DNA of 64,000 nt from Sphingomonas sp. BK345 (lineage in GTDB: Bacteria > Pseudomonadota > Alphaproteobacteria > Sphingomonadales > Sphingomonadaceae): positions 1,093,370 to 1,157,369 of the forward strand of contig NZ_JACHZX010000001.1 of the NCBI RefSeq assembly GCF_014193845.1, read 5' to 3'. Below are positions 45,342 to 55,680 of the stretch, piece by piece. Made by a program: the position numbers and the translations under genes. Every line of letters starts with the position of its first letter. The first letter of the stretch is position 1. The notes under the pieces were generated by a model that saw only the letters and a program-made list of their open reading frames with translations, was not told where the DNA came from and made no database searches.

Positions 45342-48300
45342 GTGGGTTATGTCACCACTGCACTTTCCGAGTTGCATGCGCGGTCTCGTACCGAGGAGCT
45401 CACGCGCTCGATCGCCGGAGCGGCACCGGGACCAGGGCATTCTGTCCGTCTGCTGATCGACTATATTGAAACAGCCGACTTCCCACTCTACAATCTGCTT
45501 CCGATCGCCGACATCCCGCTTCTCGAGCAGCTCTATGTCGGACAGGTCTGGACCGCCCTCGAGAATGACACCTTCGTTCTGGGCGCCGAGTTCGACTTCG
45601 CCGCGGGTCTCAACCTCAGCCTTCCCGGCTTTTCACAGATTCGCCTCAATATCGGGGGCGGCCCCCCTGTCCGCGGGATCGCACGGATCGGCGAGGAAAG
45701 TTCGCTTCGCCTGGATCGGTTGGGGCTCGCGCTCGAGTTCGACCCGTCGCTGCTGCTCGACCCTGCCACTGGAAAGGGCGCGCAGATCGCGACCCATGGT
45801 AGCGTCCTCGTCGATGGCGATGGCTTTCGCCTGACGGGCTTCGACAAGGTCAGCCTCGGCTGGGCCAAGGTTGCCGGGACCGAGCTGCAGATCAAGCTCG
45901 ACGGGATCATGCTTGGGGCAGGCGATATCGGCCTTGCGGTTGACGAGGCCGCCATCCGGATCCCCGAGGCATGGGGCGAGAGGGATGGCGGCGGACCGAT
46001 CGAATTCTCAGCCACGAAGCTGCGGGTCGACAAAAACGGCCTGAGGGGCGCCTTTCGCAACAGCGGCACGATCTCCACCACGCTGTTCGGCATGGCGTTC
46101 ACGCTGGAGGAAGCGGCGATCCGCTTCGAGGACGGGCGGCTGGACGAAGCCCGGCTATCCGGCGCGCTCGACATCTCAAAATTCGCAAGCGGCGGCGGCA
46201 CACAGTGGCTCGACGCCGATTTCCGGATCAGCCGCGACGGCGTCGTCGCCGCGCTACGGGCCAGCGATCCGCCCCCTGTGCCGGACGCCGAGGAGGACGG
46301 AGACGAGGCCGAAGATGAGGCCGCGCCCCAGGCGGCTATCGCGACCATATCATTCGAAAAGCTGCTCGAGCTCAAGGTTCGCGCGCTGCGCCTCGAGGTC
46401 AGCGCCGACGCGAAGCATTCGACCTTGTGGCTGAGCGGAGCCTTGAAGCCGCTGTTCGAGGACGACTGGCCCGAACTGCAATTCGACGAACTCGGCATCG
46501 ACAATGAAGGTGGCCTCAAGCTCGCCGGGGGCGCTTCGATTGCTACCACCGCTCCCTTCTGCGTCGATTGGGAGATCGCTCAGCTGACGGTGACGTCCTT
46601 CTCGCTCGAACGCCCGCGGGACCATCCCAAGGCGCTCGAACTTCGCCTGAGCGCGGGGGTCAAGCTGGTCGACGGGATTCCCGCCGGCGCGTCGGTGGAG
46701 GGCCTCGTCGTCCGATGGATTCCCGGTGGAGGCGATGTCAGTTTTTCGTTCGACGGGATCGGGGTCGAATTCAGCGTTCCAGGGGCGTTCAACGCCTCGG
46801 CGAGTTTTTCCTACGAGAAAGGCGTCGGCTTTCGCGGCGAGGGTGCGCTCAGCATCGAGGCGCTCGACATGAGCCTCGACGTGCTGGTCGACATTCGGGA
46901 GGCGAAGGGCTTCAACACCTTCTTCCTGACCGCTGAAGCGCAGGTCTTCCCCGGGGGCATTCCGATCGGCGCGACCGCGCTCTCGCTCTACGGCGTGTCC
47001 GGGCTGCTCGCCTATAATCTGTCGCTCAGGGTCGACCGGACGCCGCCGCTCAGGCCGCGCCGATATTTCGATCTCTTCATCGAGCATGACAAGGACGCCG
47101 GGATACCGATCGGATTGGCGACTTCGGACAAATGGATTGCCGACGAAGGCGCTGCCGCGATCGGGCTCGGGGTCGTCGTCGGCACCAGCGACGACGGGTG
47201 GATGCTATCGGGCCGGGGCGCACTGCTCGTGACGCTTCCCGAGCTTGCGCTCTTCATCTCGGCGACCGCGAGCCTGGTCGCGAAACGCGAGGGCATGAAT
47301 TCGGACAAGGAAGGCTCGCTCTCGGCGCTGCTCGCCATTCTGCCCGGTGAACAGCTTCTGCGCCTCGACTTCGCCGCCGATTGGGACATGCCGCCCTTCT
47401 TCGGCGTCAACGCCAGGGGCGGCGGCGAATTCCGCTTCAATGATCCGCTCGCCTTCAAGGCCTATCTCGGCCAAGCGCCCGAACGTGGTTCGCCGGTCGA
47501 GGCGAGGCTGCTGCAGCTCGACGAGAAATGGCTGCTCTCGGCCGGATTCTGGTTCGAACTGGACGGTTTCCGGCAGGTGCGGATGGGTGGCTATGCGCCG
47601 ATCGAACTGCGCATCGGCACGAGCAGCATCTATGCGGAACTGGTCGGCTCGTTGCGGGCGGACCTGAGGATGGCATGGGGCCCACTCGAGGTTTCGGGCG
47701 ATGGGCGGGCCTTCGGCCGAGCGCGCCTGTCGGCCTGCGGGCTGACCCTTTCCTTCACGGTGGATTCCAGGATCGAAGTCGAGATCGACGAGCCGCTCCA
47801 GATCGAGGTCGCGCTGACCCAATGTATTGAGATCGACCTGCTGTTCGACACGATCGAGATATGCCTGTCGTACAGCTTCAGCTGGACCGACCACGAGACA
47901 CCGAAGGCGCCGGCGCTGCCGGTCGACCTGAGCTTCCGGCCGCGGCAATGGACACCGCGTCCCGCGGTTCAACCCCAGGTCGTCGATGACGGCGTCGTGT
48001 CGGCGCTGCTCTCCGGTCTGGGCGGAGCCCAGCGTCTCGGTCCGGTCCATCCACACAGCGTCATCATGCTTGGCTTCCCCGGCAGCATGACGATCGCTCC
48101 GGCGTTGGCGGCTCGCGTGACGTTCGGGCTCATCAAGCATCCCGCTCCCGATCGGCTTTCGGACATCTCCGCATATTATGCGCGGCGGACGCTGATAGAC
48201 CTCGAACTGGTGGACCTTGCGCACCCCGGCCAGCCGGTTCCGCTATGGACCTCCTTCCTGCGCTCTCCGACCGAGCGCGAGGACGGAGCCGGCAATGTTG

Positions 48301-49907
48301 GGGGCGGCCGGCCGCTGCAAAGCCTGATCGGCTTGTGGACGTCAAAACGCTTCAGCGGCGACGGCTCGAACAGCGGCGCCGGAGTCGAGGACACGCCACC
48401 GATCGATTGCACGCCGCAGCACGCTTTCACCCGCAGATGCATTCCGCTGTCCGGGCTGACCCCCGGCGGCAGCGGTCTGCTTCGCAATGGTTGGGCGTAT
48501 CAGTGGGACGCGCCTCCCTTTCGTCATGATCCCGTCGTCGTCCGCGATGTCGGCCCCGACCTGCGCCATGATGAAGAGCTGCGCATCTGGGCGCCGCCCG
48601 GCCTTGCAACAGTCTTGATCGGATCGATCGATTGGGACCAAAGCCGCCTGCCGCCCGAACGATGGCACCTGCTGGAGGAGGCGCTGCCTGTCCAGGACGG
48701 GCTCATCGTCATCGCAAAGCGGAATGACGAACGCATCCTTGCCGAGCTGTGCTGGTGCGAGCAGATCGCAGCCTCTCCCTCGCATCCGCACGACGATGTT
48801 ACCGACGGCACGTCGCGGGAGGAATGGGACGGCAGCGTCGCCGACCGAATCCTGCATCCCGGACATCGTTATCGTCTGACTATTGGTCTGGGATCGAGCA
48901 TCGAAAACGGCCAGGCCGCCACCGTCGACCGGAGCGATGCGTCGTACAGCGTCGAGTTTGGCGTTCTGCCACCCCCGTTGTGGAGCGACGCCCTGTCGCG
49001 CGCGATCGTCGACACCTATCCGCGCGACGGATTGCGACCGGTCTATCGGCACTATGATCTGATCGTCCAGTTCGAGGAGGACTGGGTTGAAACGGTTTAT
49101 CAGTTGGACGGGCGCGATCTGTGCGCGCGCCTGCTCGATGCCGACGGCAAGCCGGTCTTGGATGAAGCCGGGAATATCGCGTTGCTGCCGACAGCGTGGC
49201 GCGAGGGACCGCGCGGCGGAAGCGACACCGACCGATATTGGCGCGACGCCCGTCTGGGCGAAGGATGCGAGCCTGGCGATCCTCCTAGCGGCCCGATCCT
49301 GGTGTTACCGATCGCGATGAAACCGCTCGGCCTGTCCCCGCTCACCCGCTATAGTGTCGAGCTCGTCGCTCCGCTGCCGGCCGACCGCGGGTCGCTGATC
49401 GGAGACGCCCTGGCCCGCTGGAGTTTCACCACGTCGCGGTTCGTGGACTTTGCCGATCATGCCGCCCAGCCGGTGCCGCCACCTGTCCCGCGCCGCTATG
49501 TCCAGACAGTGGCCATGGCTTCGAACCTGTTCGATGACCTTGCGCGGTCCTTTGGGGCGCCGACGGTCCTTGGCGCTGCGACGATGCGCATCGACCTCGT
49601 CACCAGGGGCGAGGATCTTGCCTATCTACTGATCGAGTCCCCGGAACCGCTCGACGACGGCCTCGATCGGCTGGTGGTGACGATCGGCCCCGCTCGGCTG
49701 ACACTGGTCTATAATGTCGACCGCACCCGGGCCATCGCCGTCCTGGCGGCATCTGTTCCGATCGAGGACTTGGGTGGCTCGCTTGAGGTCTCGCTCGCGT
49801 GGAATGACGCGCCCGATGCTAACAGGCCCGCCTCGCGGCGCAGCATCGAGGGGCGGCTCCTAGCCAGGCCTATTCTGTGGACCATAAGGCTGGACGTCCT
49901 GTCATGA
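45342..49907 (+). CDS. Giant beta-rich protein of unknown function (DUF6603-like)
   Basis: A 1521-aa protein. GTG 45342 is the first start after an in-frame TGA at 45327 and has GAGGG about 9 nt before it. No signal peptide or membrane helix. Residues about 60-900 are repetitive amphipathic beta (GLALEFDPSLLLDPATGKGA, GVKLVDGIPAGASVEGLVVR), suggesting a long beta-solenoid or layered sheet, with an acidic insert near 320 (AEEDGDEAEDEA). The last 600 residues look like several globular domains. The pattern recalls DUF6603-type long proteins, but I am not certain. It is coupled to the next gene by an ATGA overlap, so the trio is one operon. Confidence 0.7.
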   Translation: MGYVTTALSELHARSRTEELTRSIAGAAPGPGHSVRLLIDYIETADFPLYNLLPIADIPLLEQLYVGQVWTALENDTFVLGAEFDFAAGLNLSLPGFSQIRLNIGGGPPVRGIARIGEESSLRLDRLGLALEFDPSLLLDPATGKGAQIATHGSVLVDGDGFRLTGFDKVSLGWAKVAGTELQIKLDGIMLGAGDIGLAVDEAAIRIPEAWGERDGGGPIEFSATKLRVDKNGLRGAFRNSGTISTTLFGMAFTLEEAAIRFEDGRLDEARLSGALDISKFASGGGTQWLDADFRISRDGVVAALRASDPPPVPDAEEDGDEAEDEAAPQAAIATISFEKLLELKVRALRLEVSADAKHSTLWLSGALKPLFEDDWPELQFDELGIDNEGGLKLAGGASIATTAPFCVDWEIAQLTVTSFSLERPRDHPKALELRLSAGVKLVDGIPAGASVEGLVVRWIPGGGDVSFSFDGIGVEFSVPGAFNASASFSYEKGVGFRGEGALSIEALDMSLDVLVDIREAKGFNTFFLTAEAQVFPGGIPIGATALSLYGVSGLLAYNLSLRVDRTPPLRPRRYFDLFIEHDKDAGIPIGLATSDKWIADEGAAAIGLGVVVGTSDDGWMLSGRGALLVTLPELALFISATASLVAKREGMNSDKEGSLSALLAILPGEQLLRLDFAADWDMPPFFGVNARGGGEFRFNDPLAFKAYLGQAPERGSPVEARLLQLDEKWLLSAGFWFELDGFRQVRMGGYAPIELRIGTSSIYAELVGSLRADLRMAWGPLEVSGDGRAFGRARLSACGLTLSFTVDSRIEVEIDEPLQIEVALTQCIEIDLLFDTIEICLSYSFSWTDHETPKAPALPVDLSFRPRQWTPRPAVQPQVVDDGVVSALLSGLGGAQRLGPVHPHSVIMLGFPGSMTIAPALAARVTFGLIKHPAPDRLSDISAYYARRTLIDLELVDLAHPGQPVPLWTSFLRSPTEREDGAGNVGGGRPLQSLIGLWTSKRFSGDGSNSGAGVEDTPPIDCTPQHAFTRRCIPLSGLTPGGSGLLRNGWAYQWDAPPFRHDPVVVRDVGPDLRHDEELRIWAPPGLATVLIGSIDWDQSRLPPERWHLLEEALPVQDGLIVIAKRNDERILAELCWCEQIAASPSHPHDDVTDGTSREEWDGSVADRILHPGHRYRLTIGLGSSIENGQAATVDRSDASYSVEFGVLPPPLWSDALSRAIVDTYPRDGLRPVYRHYDLIVQFEEDWVETVYQLDGRDLCARLLDADGKPVLDEAGNIALLPTAWREGPRGGSDTDRYWRDARLGEGCEPGDPPSGPILVLPIAMKPLGLSPLTRYSVELVAPLPADRGSLIGDALARWSFTTSRFVDFADHAAQPVPPPVPRRYVQTVAMASNLFDDLARSFGAPTVLGAATMRIDLVTRGEDLAYLLIESPEPLDDGLDRLVVTIGPARLTLVYNVDRTRAIAVLAASVPIEDLGGSLEVSLAWNDAPDANRPASRRSIEGRLLARPILWTIRLDVLS

Positions 49908-52900
49908 GCTTCCAAGCCAGTCTGTTCGGGCGGTTGCGCCCCGAGCGTCAGCCCGTCTCCGATCGGTTCGTCGTTGCCTTGCGCTGGGCGGTCACACCGG
50001 GATTCGGGCTCGGCACCGAATGTTATTCGGTCTGGCGTACGATCGATCACGGGATTGCCGAGCAGATCTATCCTCTGGCCGGCATGCCGCTGGTGGGGGC
50101 GCCGGGCGCCAAGAGAGACGGTCAGCAGGGCTGGATTATCGACGCCGAAGCCCTCCGTAACGCGGCGCAAGAACGGTCGAGCACGCCTGTCGGCCTCAAT
50201 ATGCTGCCGCGCTTCGCGCCCGGGACGCTGGTCGAAGACATGAGCGCGCTGCTGCTCTACGCATTGAACGATCCCTGCTTTGCCGAGCTAGACAAGCAGC
50301 TGGAGACGATCATCGAGCGGTTGGGCGGCAGCCACCGGTCCGATACGAAGCTCGCCCGGCGCTTCTGGCCGGGCGCGCCACCGCCGACGCGGGCCGATCT
50401 TCTCGACTGGAAGGCGAGCGGGGAAAGGGCCAACGTCGCACGATATCGTGCGGTCCGGCGTTTCTACCGTCGTGACGCCCGCAAGCGGATCGAAGCGATG
50501 ACACTCGACTACGGCTTCGCAGCGTTCGCAGGGCTCGGCGTGGACAACCTCTTGCCGGCCGGAACGCCGCAAGCCGCCGAGATCAACTATAGCCTGCGGT
50601 TCGGTGCCGCGCAGATCGAGATCGCGAGCCGGCGGGTTGACCTCTATGAGCGTTCTCTCGCCCCGCCGCGCAATGTGACGGCGAGCCCCACAAAAGGGCT
50701 TGTCGGCCACAAGATGTTCAAAGGCCATCTCGGCAGGGGCGGCCGATGGTCACCGCCTGACGCCGAACCGCTTGCGGCGGCCGGCTTGGTCGAACTCGCG
50801 GACCGCGTGCGTGGATCGGCGCTCGGCAAGCGCGCGCACAGCAATACCGCAGTGATCAGCTGGACGCCCGCGCCGTCGGACGGCGATCGCGTCGCACCGA
50901 CGGGTCCACGCCCTCGCGCGATGACGCTCGACGATCCCGTATTCTGGCGCGTCGAGCGATACTGCTTCCCCGACAGCGCTGACCTTCCCCCTCCGTCGCA
51001 GGTGCCGCCGGGCGCGGACTATGAGATCTGCATGCCCGACGAGCGGTTCGGGATAAACCGGCTGGCAGATGGCAGTATCGCCCGGGGCGAGCTGGTCGAC
51101 GACCAGTCGCGCGACTATGGCAAGCCCGCGATGATCGGCTGGTTCGCTTACCGCGTGCGGGGTATCGACCTGTTCGGGATTGCGGGCCACCCTTCAGATC
51201 CCGACGCACCGCCCGGAGGCGTATCACCGGCGATCACCCTGCTGCTTGACGACGTCGCGCCGGACCCGCCGCGGATCCAAGGGATCGACCGGATTGACTA
51301 TCAGACCGGTGACCGCTCGGTGACCGTCGACTGCGACATCGACTGGGGCCATGATCTCGAATTTGCCGCACCCGATACGGTCGATTTCGCGCTCTTCGCG
51401 CGGTGGCGGCGACTGAGCACTAGCGCTTTCGAGATCGTCCGTTCGGAGCGGATCGCGGGAGCGGACGGACATCTGCGGGCGCGGGTTGCGCTGCGGCGTA
51501 GCGGCGATCCGGCGGTCATTCCGCATGATGAACTAGTCGCGATAATCGGCGAACGCCTGATCGTGGACGGCAAGAGCTTCCTCATCCGGGCCGCCAATCC
51601 CGGTGCCGGCTATTCGTTGACCGTCGCGCGGTCCAAAGGCGAGAACCCGCCGATCGGACCGGCCTATGCCTCGACCATATCGCCGACCGTCTTCGCGACG
51701 GCGACCCGGCACATGCCACGGAACCCTGCGATACCGGTCGAACTGCGGCTGGTGTCGATGCATGAGCTCCACTTCGCGATAAGCACCAGGGACCCGGTTG
51801 CACCGATCACCAGCGCCCGGCTCTATGTCCATGTTCTGGGATTGTCGCTGCCCGGGCGCCTCGACGCGTCGGGAAGATTCGACGTCAATCGCGACGCGCT
51901 TGCGCCGCATGAGACGAGAATTCTCGGCCAGTGGCAAAGCCTCGGCGCGATGCGGGCCAAATCGCTAATCAAGGCGTCGCCGGGGCTCGTCCTGCCTTCG
52001 CACAGGATAAGTTGGTTGCTGGATCTGCCCCCAGGCTTTTCGTCGGGCGCGCTCGACATCGACGCGACCGCCTTCGACGATGCCTTCTATGTGCACGGAC
52101 CCAATGGCGCCGGTCATGAGAGCATCCGGTCGGCTACGATGACCTGTCTGGTTCTCTGTGCCACGCCGCCTGGCAAGCCACAAAAAGTCCGGACCTTCTG
52201 GGCGCAAGGCGGCGGCCAATACGAGCCGCATGCCCTTGTCACGCTTCGGTGGGACGCCGTTGCCGGCGCGAAACGCTATGAGGTCGACTATGTCCTCGAC
52301 ACGCGCCTCGGCCTCGCCGCCGGCTGTTCGGACGAGGCCCTGATCGCCGCGGCGAGGGCAGCGCCCGACACGATGTTCGTTCGCCGGACGAACGGCGCGC
52401 TGACCCATGGCTGGACGGACACCACAATTCCAGGGCAGGCGCCGACCCGGCTGGTCTATCGCGTTCGCGCGATCTCGGAGGCCGACCGTCCTGGCGAATG
52501 GTCCGTGGTGGCGCTCGTCCGGGTCCCGGATGTTCGCATCGCGCCGCCACCGAGCCTGTCGCCGCCGCAGGCAATCCACGACCGAGCCCTGCGGCTGCAA
52601 TGGACGCAGGCGGGCGACCTTACCGGGCTCGGCTTCCGGATCGATGTCCGGATCGCACCCGAAGGTGCCGCCGATTCCGAACAGGGTTGGCGCACTGTAG
52701 CGGATTATCTGCCCTCCATGTTGAAGCCCGCACGCGGAGCGCTGTTCGAGACCGAGCTGATTGATCTCGCACCTGGCACCTTGTGGCAGGTCCGTCTCTG
52801 CGCTGTCCGGCATGCGCTTGATCCGATCGACCCTCTGGCCCGCATCACCCGCCGCGTAGACGGCTATGTGTCGAACTTCCAGACCGGCCTGACGACAGGC

Positions 52901-53167
52901 GAACTCCGCCCGCCTGCGAACCTTGTCGCACGCCGGGCAAGCACGGGGAGCGTGGCGCTGTCCTGGTCCAACCCCGACCCCTATGCCGCGCTTGAGCTGC
53001 AGATCCGCAAACCCGGCGCGCGCAATTTCGAGCGCATCGCGCTGCGCCCCGATCAGGATGGTCATCACTTCACGCCGGGCGGGGCGCCGGGCCGCTGGGC
53101 ATTCCGGCTGTTGGCCTCGGCGCGCGGCGTGAACAGCCTCTCGGCCATTGTCGAAGTGGACCTGTAA
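49904..53167 (+). CDS. Giant protein with fibronectin-III-like domains, unknown function
   Basis: A 1087-aa protein from ATG 49904 (MSFQASLFGRLRPERQPVSD), overlapping the previous stop. No export signal. The first 700 residues are unrecognised, with RYRAVRRFYRRDARKRIEAM and several FWRVERYCFPDS-type aromatic motifs. The last 380 residues contain about three fibronectin III-like repeats (VTLRWDAVAGAKRYEVDYVL, LRLQWTQAGDLTGLGFRIDV, VALSWSNPDPYAALELQI). Fn3 repeats point to carbohydrate or protein binding, or to structural stalks. It lies in the middle of the trio. Confidence 0.7.
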   Translation: MSFQASLFGRLRPERQPVSDRFVVALRWAVTPGFGLGTECYSVWRTIDHGIAEQIYPLAGMPLVGAPGAKRDGQQGWIIDAEALRNAAQERSSTPVGLNMLPRFAPGTLVEDMSALLLYALNDPCFAELDKQLETIIERLGGSHRSDTKLARRFWPGAPPPTRADLLDWKASGERANVARYRAVRRFYRRDARKRIEAMTLDYGFAAFAGLGVDNLLPAGTPQAAEINYSLRFGAAQIEIASRRVDLYERSLAPPRNVTASPTKGLVGHKMFKGHLGRGGRWSPPDAEPLAAAGLVELADRVRGSALGKRAHSNTAVISWTPAPSDGDRVAPTGPRPRAMTLDDPVFWRVERYCFPDSADLPPPSQVPPGADYEICMPDERFGINRLADGSIARGELVDDQSRDYGKPAMIGWFAYRVRGIDLFGIAGHPSDPDAPPGGVSPAITLLLDDVAPDPPRIQGIDRIDYQTGDRSVTVDCDIDWGHDLEFAAPDTVDFALFARWRRLSTSAFEIVRSERIAGADGHLRARVALRRSGDPAVIPHDELVAIIGERLIVDGKSFLIRAANPGAGYSLTVARSKGENPPIGPAYASTISPTVFATATRHMPRNPAIPVELRLVSMHELHFAISTRDPVAPITSARLYVHVLGLSLPGRLDASGRFDVNRDALAPHETRILGQWQSLGAMRAKSLIKASPGLVLPSHRISWLLDLPPGFSSGALDIDATAFDDAFYVHGPNGAGHESIRSATMTCLVLCATPPGKPQKVRTFWAQGGGQYEPHALVTLRWDAVAGAKRYEVDYVLDTRLGLAAGCSDEALIAAARAAPDTMFVRRTNGALTHGWTDTTIPGQAPTRLVYRVRAISEADRPGEWSVVALVRVPDVRIAPPPSLSPPQAIHDRALRLQWTQAGDLTGLGFRIDVRIAPEGAADSEQGWRTVADYLPSMLKPARGALFETELIDLAPGTLWQVRLCAVRHALDPIDPLARITRRVDGYVSNFQTGLTTGELRPPANLVARRASTGSVALSWSNPDPYAALELQIRKPGARNFERIALRPDQDGHHFTPGGAPGRWAFRLLASARGVNSLSAIVEVDL

Positions 53168-53169
53168 CG

Positions 53170-55662
53170 ATGGCGGCCGACGAGCTTTGGGGTCCGCTTC
53201 GCTTTCGCTTTTTCATCGCCGACGATGAACGAAAGACGATCACCCAGCCTGAAGCGATCGAGAGCGGATGGCCCGGTGTCGCCGCCGAGCCGGTCGACGA
53301 ATCTCTCCTGTTTCGCGGTCATGTCGCGGTCGATCAGCCGATGCCGCAGCTGCGCCCGATCTTTCCCGGAACGATGCGCTTCGTGATCGATCCCGCCTCG
53401 CTCGGGCAGGCCACCTCGCCGATCGTCGTCGATGCCAAGGGTGTGATCACCGAAGACTCGCTGGCGGCGTTCGACGGCATTCTCGGCCATATCGTCCTGT
53501 GGCTGGCACCGACGCATCTGAAAGCGGCCGAAGCGGCGATGGCGATCCCCGAGATCGGTCCCGCACCGACGGCGGCCTGGTATGGTCCGGTCCGGCTCAC
53601 AAAAGCTTTTCTGCGCGAGGCCCTTCTCGATCCGGTCGACGGGATGCTGGCGAATGCGATGCCGGAGGTCGACATCAGCCGCAAGATCGAGCCGGGCGAC
53701 GTCGGTTGGCAGAGGGCGGTGCTTCCGGCCTTTCTTGCGGGCACCTACGAACCGACGCTGCGCGCCGGCAAGGCCTGGAACGGGACGCAGGACGATGCCG
53801 AAAGGTTGCAAATGCCCGAGCTTTGTTATGCCCCGGGCGGTGCGACGAGAGTCGAGCTTCGCCTCGCGCTTGGCCGATGCCCCGAGGGTGGCAGGATGCC
53901 GGACACGCCCGCCAGACCTCTGGTCGAGGCGGTTCCGACCCGGCTGCTTCTGCAGCATATCGCATCCCAGATCGTCGATATCGTCCGCGATCCCGCCGCG
54001 GAGAGCGCCGCCGCCGCAGCCGTTTTCCAGGGCCGATATGACCGCACGGCCTGGGTTTCGAAATTCGGCGATGCCGTGAATGCGATCGGCTTCGGCACGC
54101 TGTCGGCAATATCCCACCCGTTGAGCTTCAGGCTGCGCGAGCTCCAGATCGCCGCCGGCGGCGCCTTCATCGCGGGCGCCAGCCCGGGACCGCCGGTCCG
54201 CCCGGAGCGCGATTTGCGCAATTTTCGCTGCGCGGCCAATCCTGCCCCGTACAAGGATCGCATTACCGGCCTCGCCAATCAGGAGACCCGCGGCCTTGTC
54301 GCGCTCTGGACGCGCGAGCAGTTTCACAATCCGCTGCTCATCTTCGCCATGGACGCCGCCGGACTGAGCAAGGGCCTCCCCAAGGCAGGGTCGCGGCCGG
54401 TGCGGGAAGATCTGTGGGTTCGGAACGAGTTCCCCGATATCCGTCCGCGCATGTTCGCGGCGGATATCGCAGCCCTCGCCCGGCCGGGCGCCCGATTCGA
54501 TATCCAGAAGGCCGAGCCCATCGGGTGGTATACGACAAGTTATCTTGGAGGGCCCGTGGCCCTCAACACGGACAACAAGGATTATGTCGCGGTCGCCGAC
54601 GCCGAGTTCACGCCATCGAGCATGCTCGGGATCGCAAGCGACGCATTGCTGTCGGAGACGTCGCTGGTCGATACGCGGTCGACGTTCAAAGTGATCCGGG
54701 CCGTGGCCGAAGAGGAATGCTGGGCTTATCTCGACGGCATCAACGCCTTCGATGCGGGTTATCTCTCGGTCGGCCTGTTCCACTGGGCAGCCTCGGGGGC
54801 TGGCGCGAACCCGACCGCGCCGCATGAACTGGGCGGCTTGGTCGCCTATCTGCGCTTTTATGACGAGCAGAGCCACCGGAGGGCGAGCGCCGTGTTCACC
54901 GACAACGGGCTCGACACCTCAGCGGCGCTCGACAAGAAGATCGCGGACCATGTGCGGACGCCCAATGGCGAGATGAAATATCCGGTGCCCCTGGGATTCA
55001 CCGACCATCGCGGCGAGGTACGGCCCGCCACGTCGCAGGAGATCACCGAATATCTTCCGTCGTGGCGCTCCTTCTACCGGCAGGTGAAGGCAGGCCGGCG
55101 CGACAGGGACCTTACCCGGGCCTTCTACGAGATGGCGAAACGGCGGCTACGCGACATTCACAAGGTCCGTTTTCCAGACGATGTCAGCCCGACGGACAGC
55201 AGGACTCATCCGTCGACGGGGCGAACGATCGGCAGCGTCTTCACATCCGAGCTGATGATCGCGCTGATCATGCGGTGGCATGTCAATCAGCCGTCGGCCA
55301 TCATATCGGGTGATGCGCCGAGCCGCCATTTGCGACGGATCTACGAGCAGGCTGCCGCCTCACTTCCCGCCGAGGCGAATGGCGACGCGTGGGAGGCCGC
55401 ATTGCTGGCCGCATTCAAGATCGAGCTCCATGCCTATGTCGTGGCGAGCGGGCTCAAACCCGACGCGAGAGACAGTGATCCTGACTGGAAGAAGTATAAG
55501 CTCGGCTTCCTGCTATCGCAGTCGGACGATATCGAGAATCCGCAATGGACCCAGCCAAGGGCGAAGAACCCGCGACAATATCGTCTCGACCCGCAGTTGC
55601 GAAATCTGGCCCGGACGGGAAACAGCTTCCGCCTCGACCGCAATATCATCGAACCAAAATGA
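53170..55662 (+). CDS. Third protein of the giant trio, possible lytic domain
   Basis: An 830-aa protein starting 2 nt after the preceding stop. N-terminal half unrecognised. At about residue 515 it reads VAEEECWAYLDGINAFDAGY, then LSVGLFHWAASGAGANPTAP; an acidic residue followed by Asp-x-Gly and G-x-F-x-W recalls phage-type muramidase or peptidoglycan-hydrolase folds, but this is weak. The C-terminus (KYKLGFLLSQSDDIENPQW) is unrecognised. No signal peptide. Together with the two upstream giants it could form a particle, surface or injection assembly; only the operon structure is certain. Confidence 0.65.
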   Translation: MAADELWGPLRFRFFIADDERKTITQPEAIESGWPGVAAEPVDESLLFRGHVAVDQPMPQLRPIFPGTMRFVIDPASLGQATSPIVVDAKGVITEDSLAAFDGILGHIVLWLAPTHLKAAEAAMAIPEIGPAPTAAWYGPVRLTKAFLREALLDPVDGMLANAMPEVDISRKIEPGDVGWQRAVLPAFLAGTYEPTLRAGKAWNGTQDDAERLQMPELCYAPGGATRVELRLALGRCPEGGRMPDTPARPLVEAVPTRLLLQHIASQIVDIVRDPAAESAAAAAVFQGRYDRTAWVSKFGDAVNAIGFGTLSAISHPLSFRLRELQIAAGGAFIAGASPGPPVRPERDLRNFRCAANPAPYKDRITGLANQETRGLVALWTREQFHNPLLIFAMDAAGLSKGLPKAGSRPVREDLWVRNEFPDIRPRMFAADIAALARPGARFDIQKAEPIGWYTTSYLGGPVALNTDNKDYVAVADAEFTPSSMLGIASDALLSETSLVDTRSTFKVIRAVAEEECWAYLDGINAFDAGYLSVGLFHWAASGAGANPTAPHELGGLVAYLRFYDEQSHRRASAVFTDNGLDTSAALDKKIADHVRTPNGEMKYPVPLGFTDHRGEVRPATSQEITEYLPSWRSFYRQVKAGRRDRDLTRAFYEMAKRRLRDIHKVRFPDDVSPTDSRTHPSTGRTIGSVFTSELMIALIMRWHVNQPSAIISGDAPSRHLRRIYEQAAASLPAEANGDAWEAALLAAFKIELHAYVVASGLKPDARDSDPDWKKYKLGFLLSQSDDIENPQWTQPRAKNPRQYRLDPQLRNLARTGNSFRLDRNIIEPK

Positions 55663-55680
55663 TGCGTGTACGCTTAACTT

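Noticed and set aside
53065..54876. 603-codon minus-strand frame opposite the third giant gene
   Set aside because: Antisense shadow; low-complexity Arg/Gly composition.
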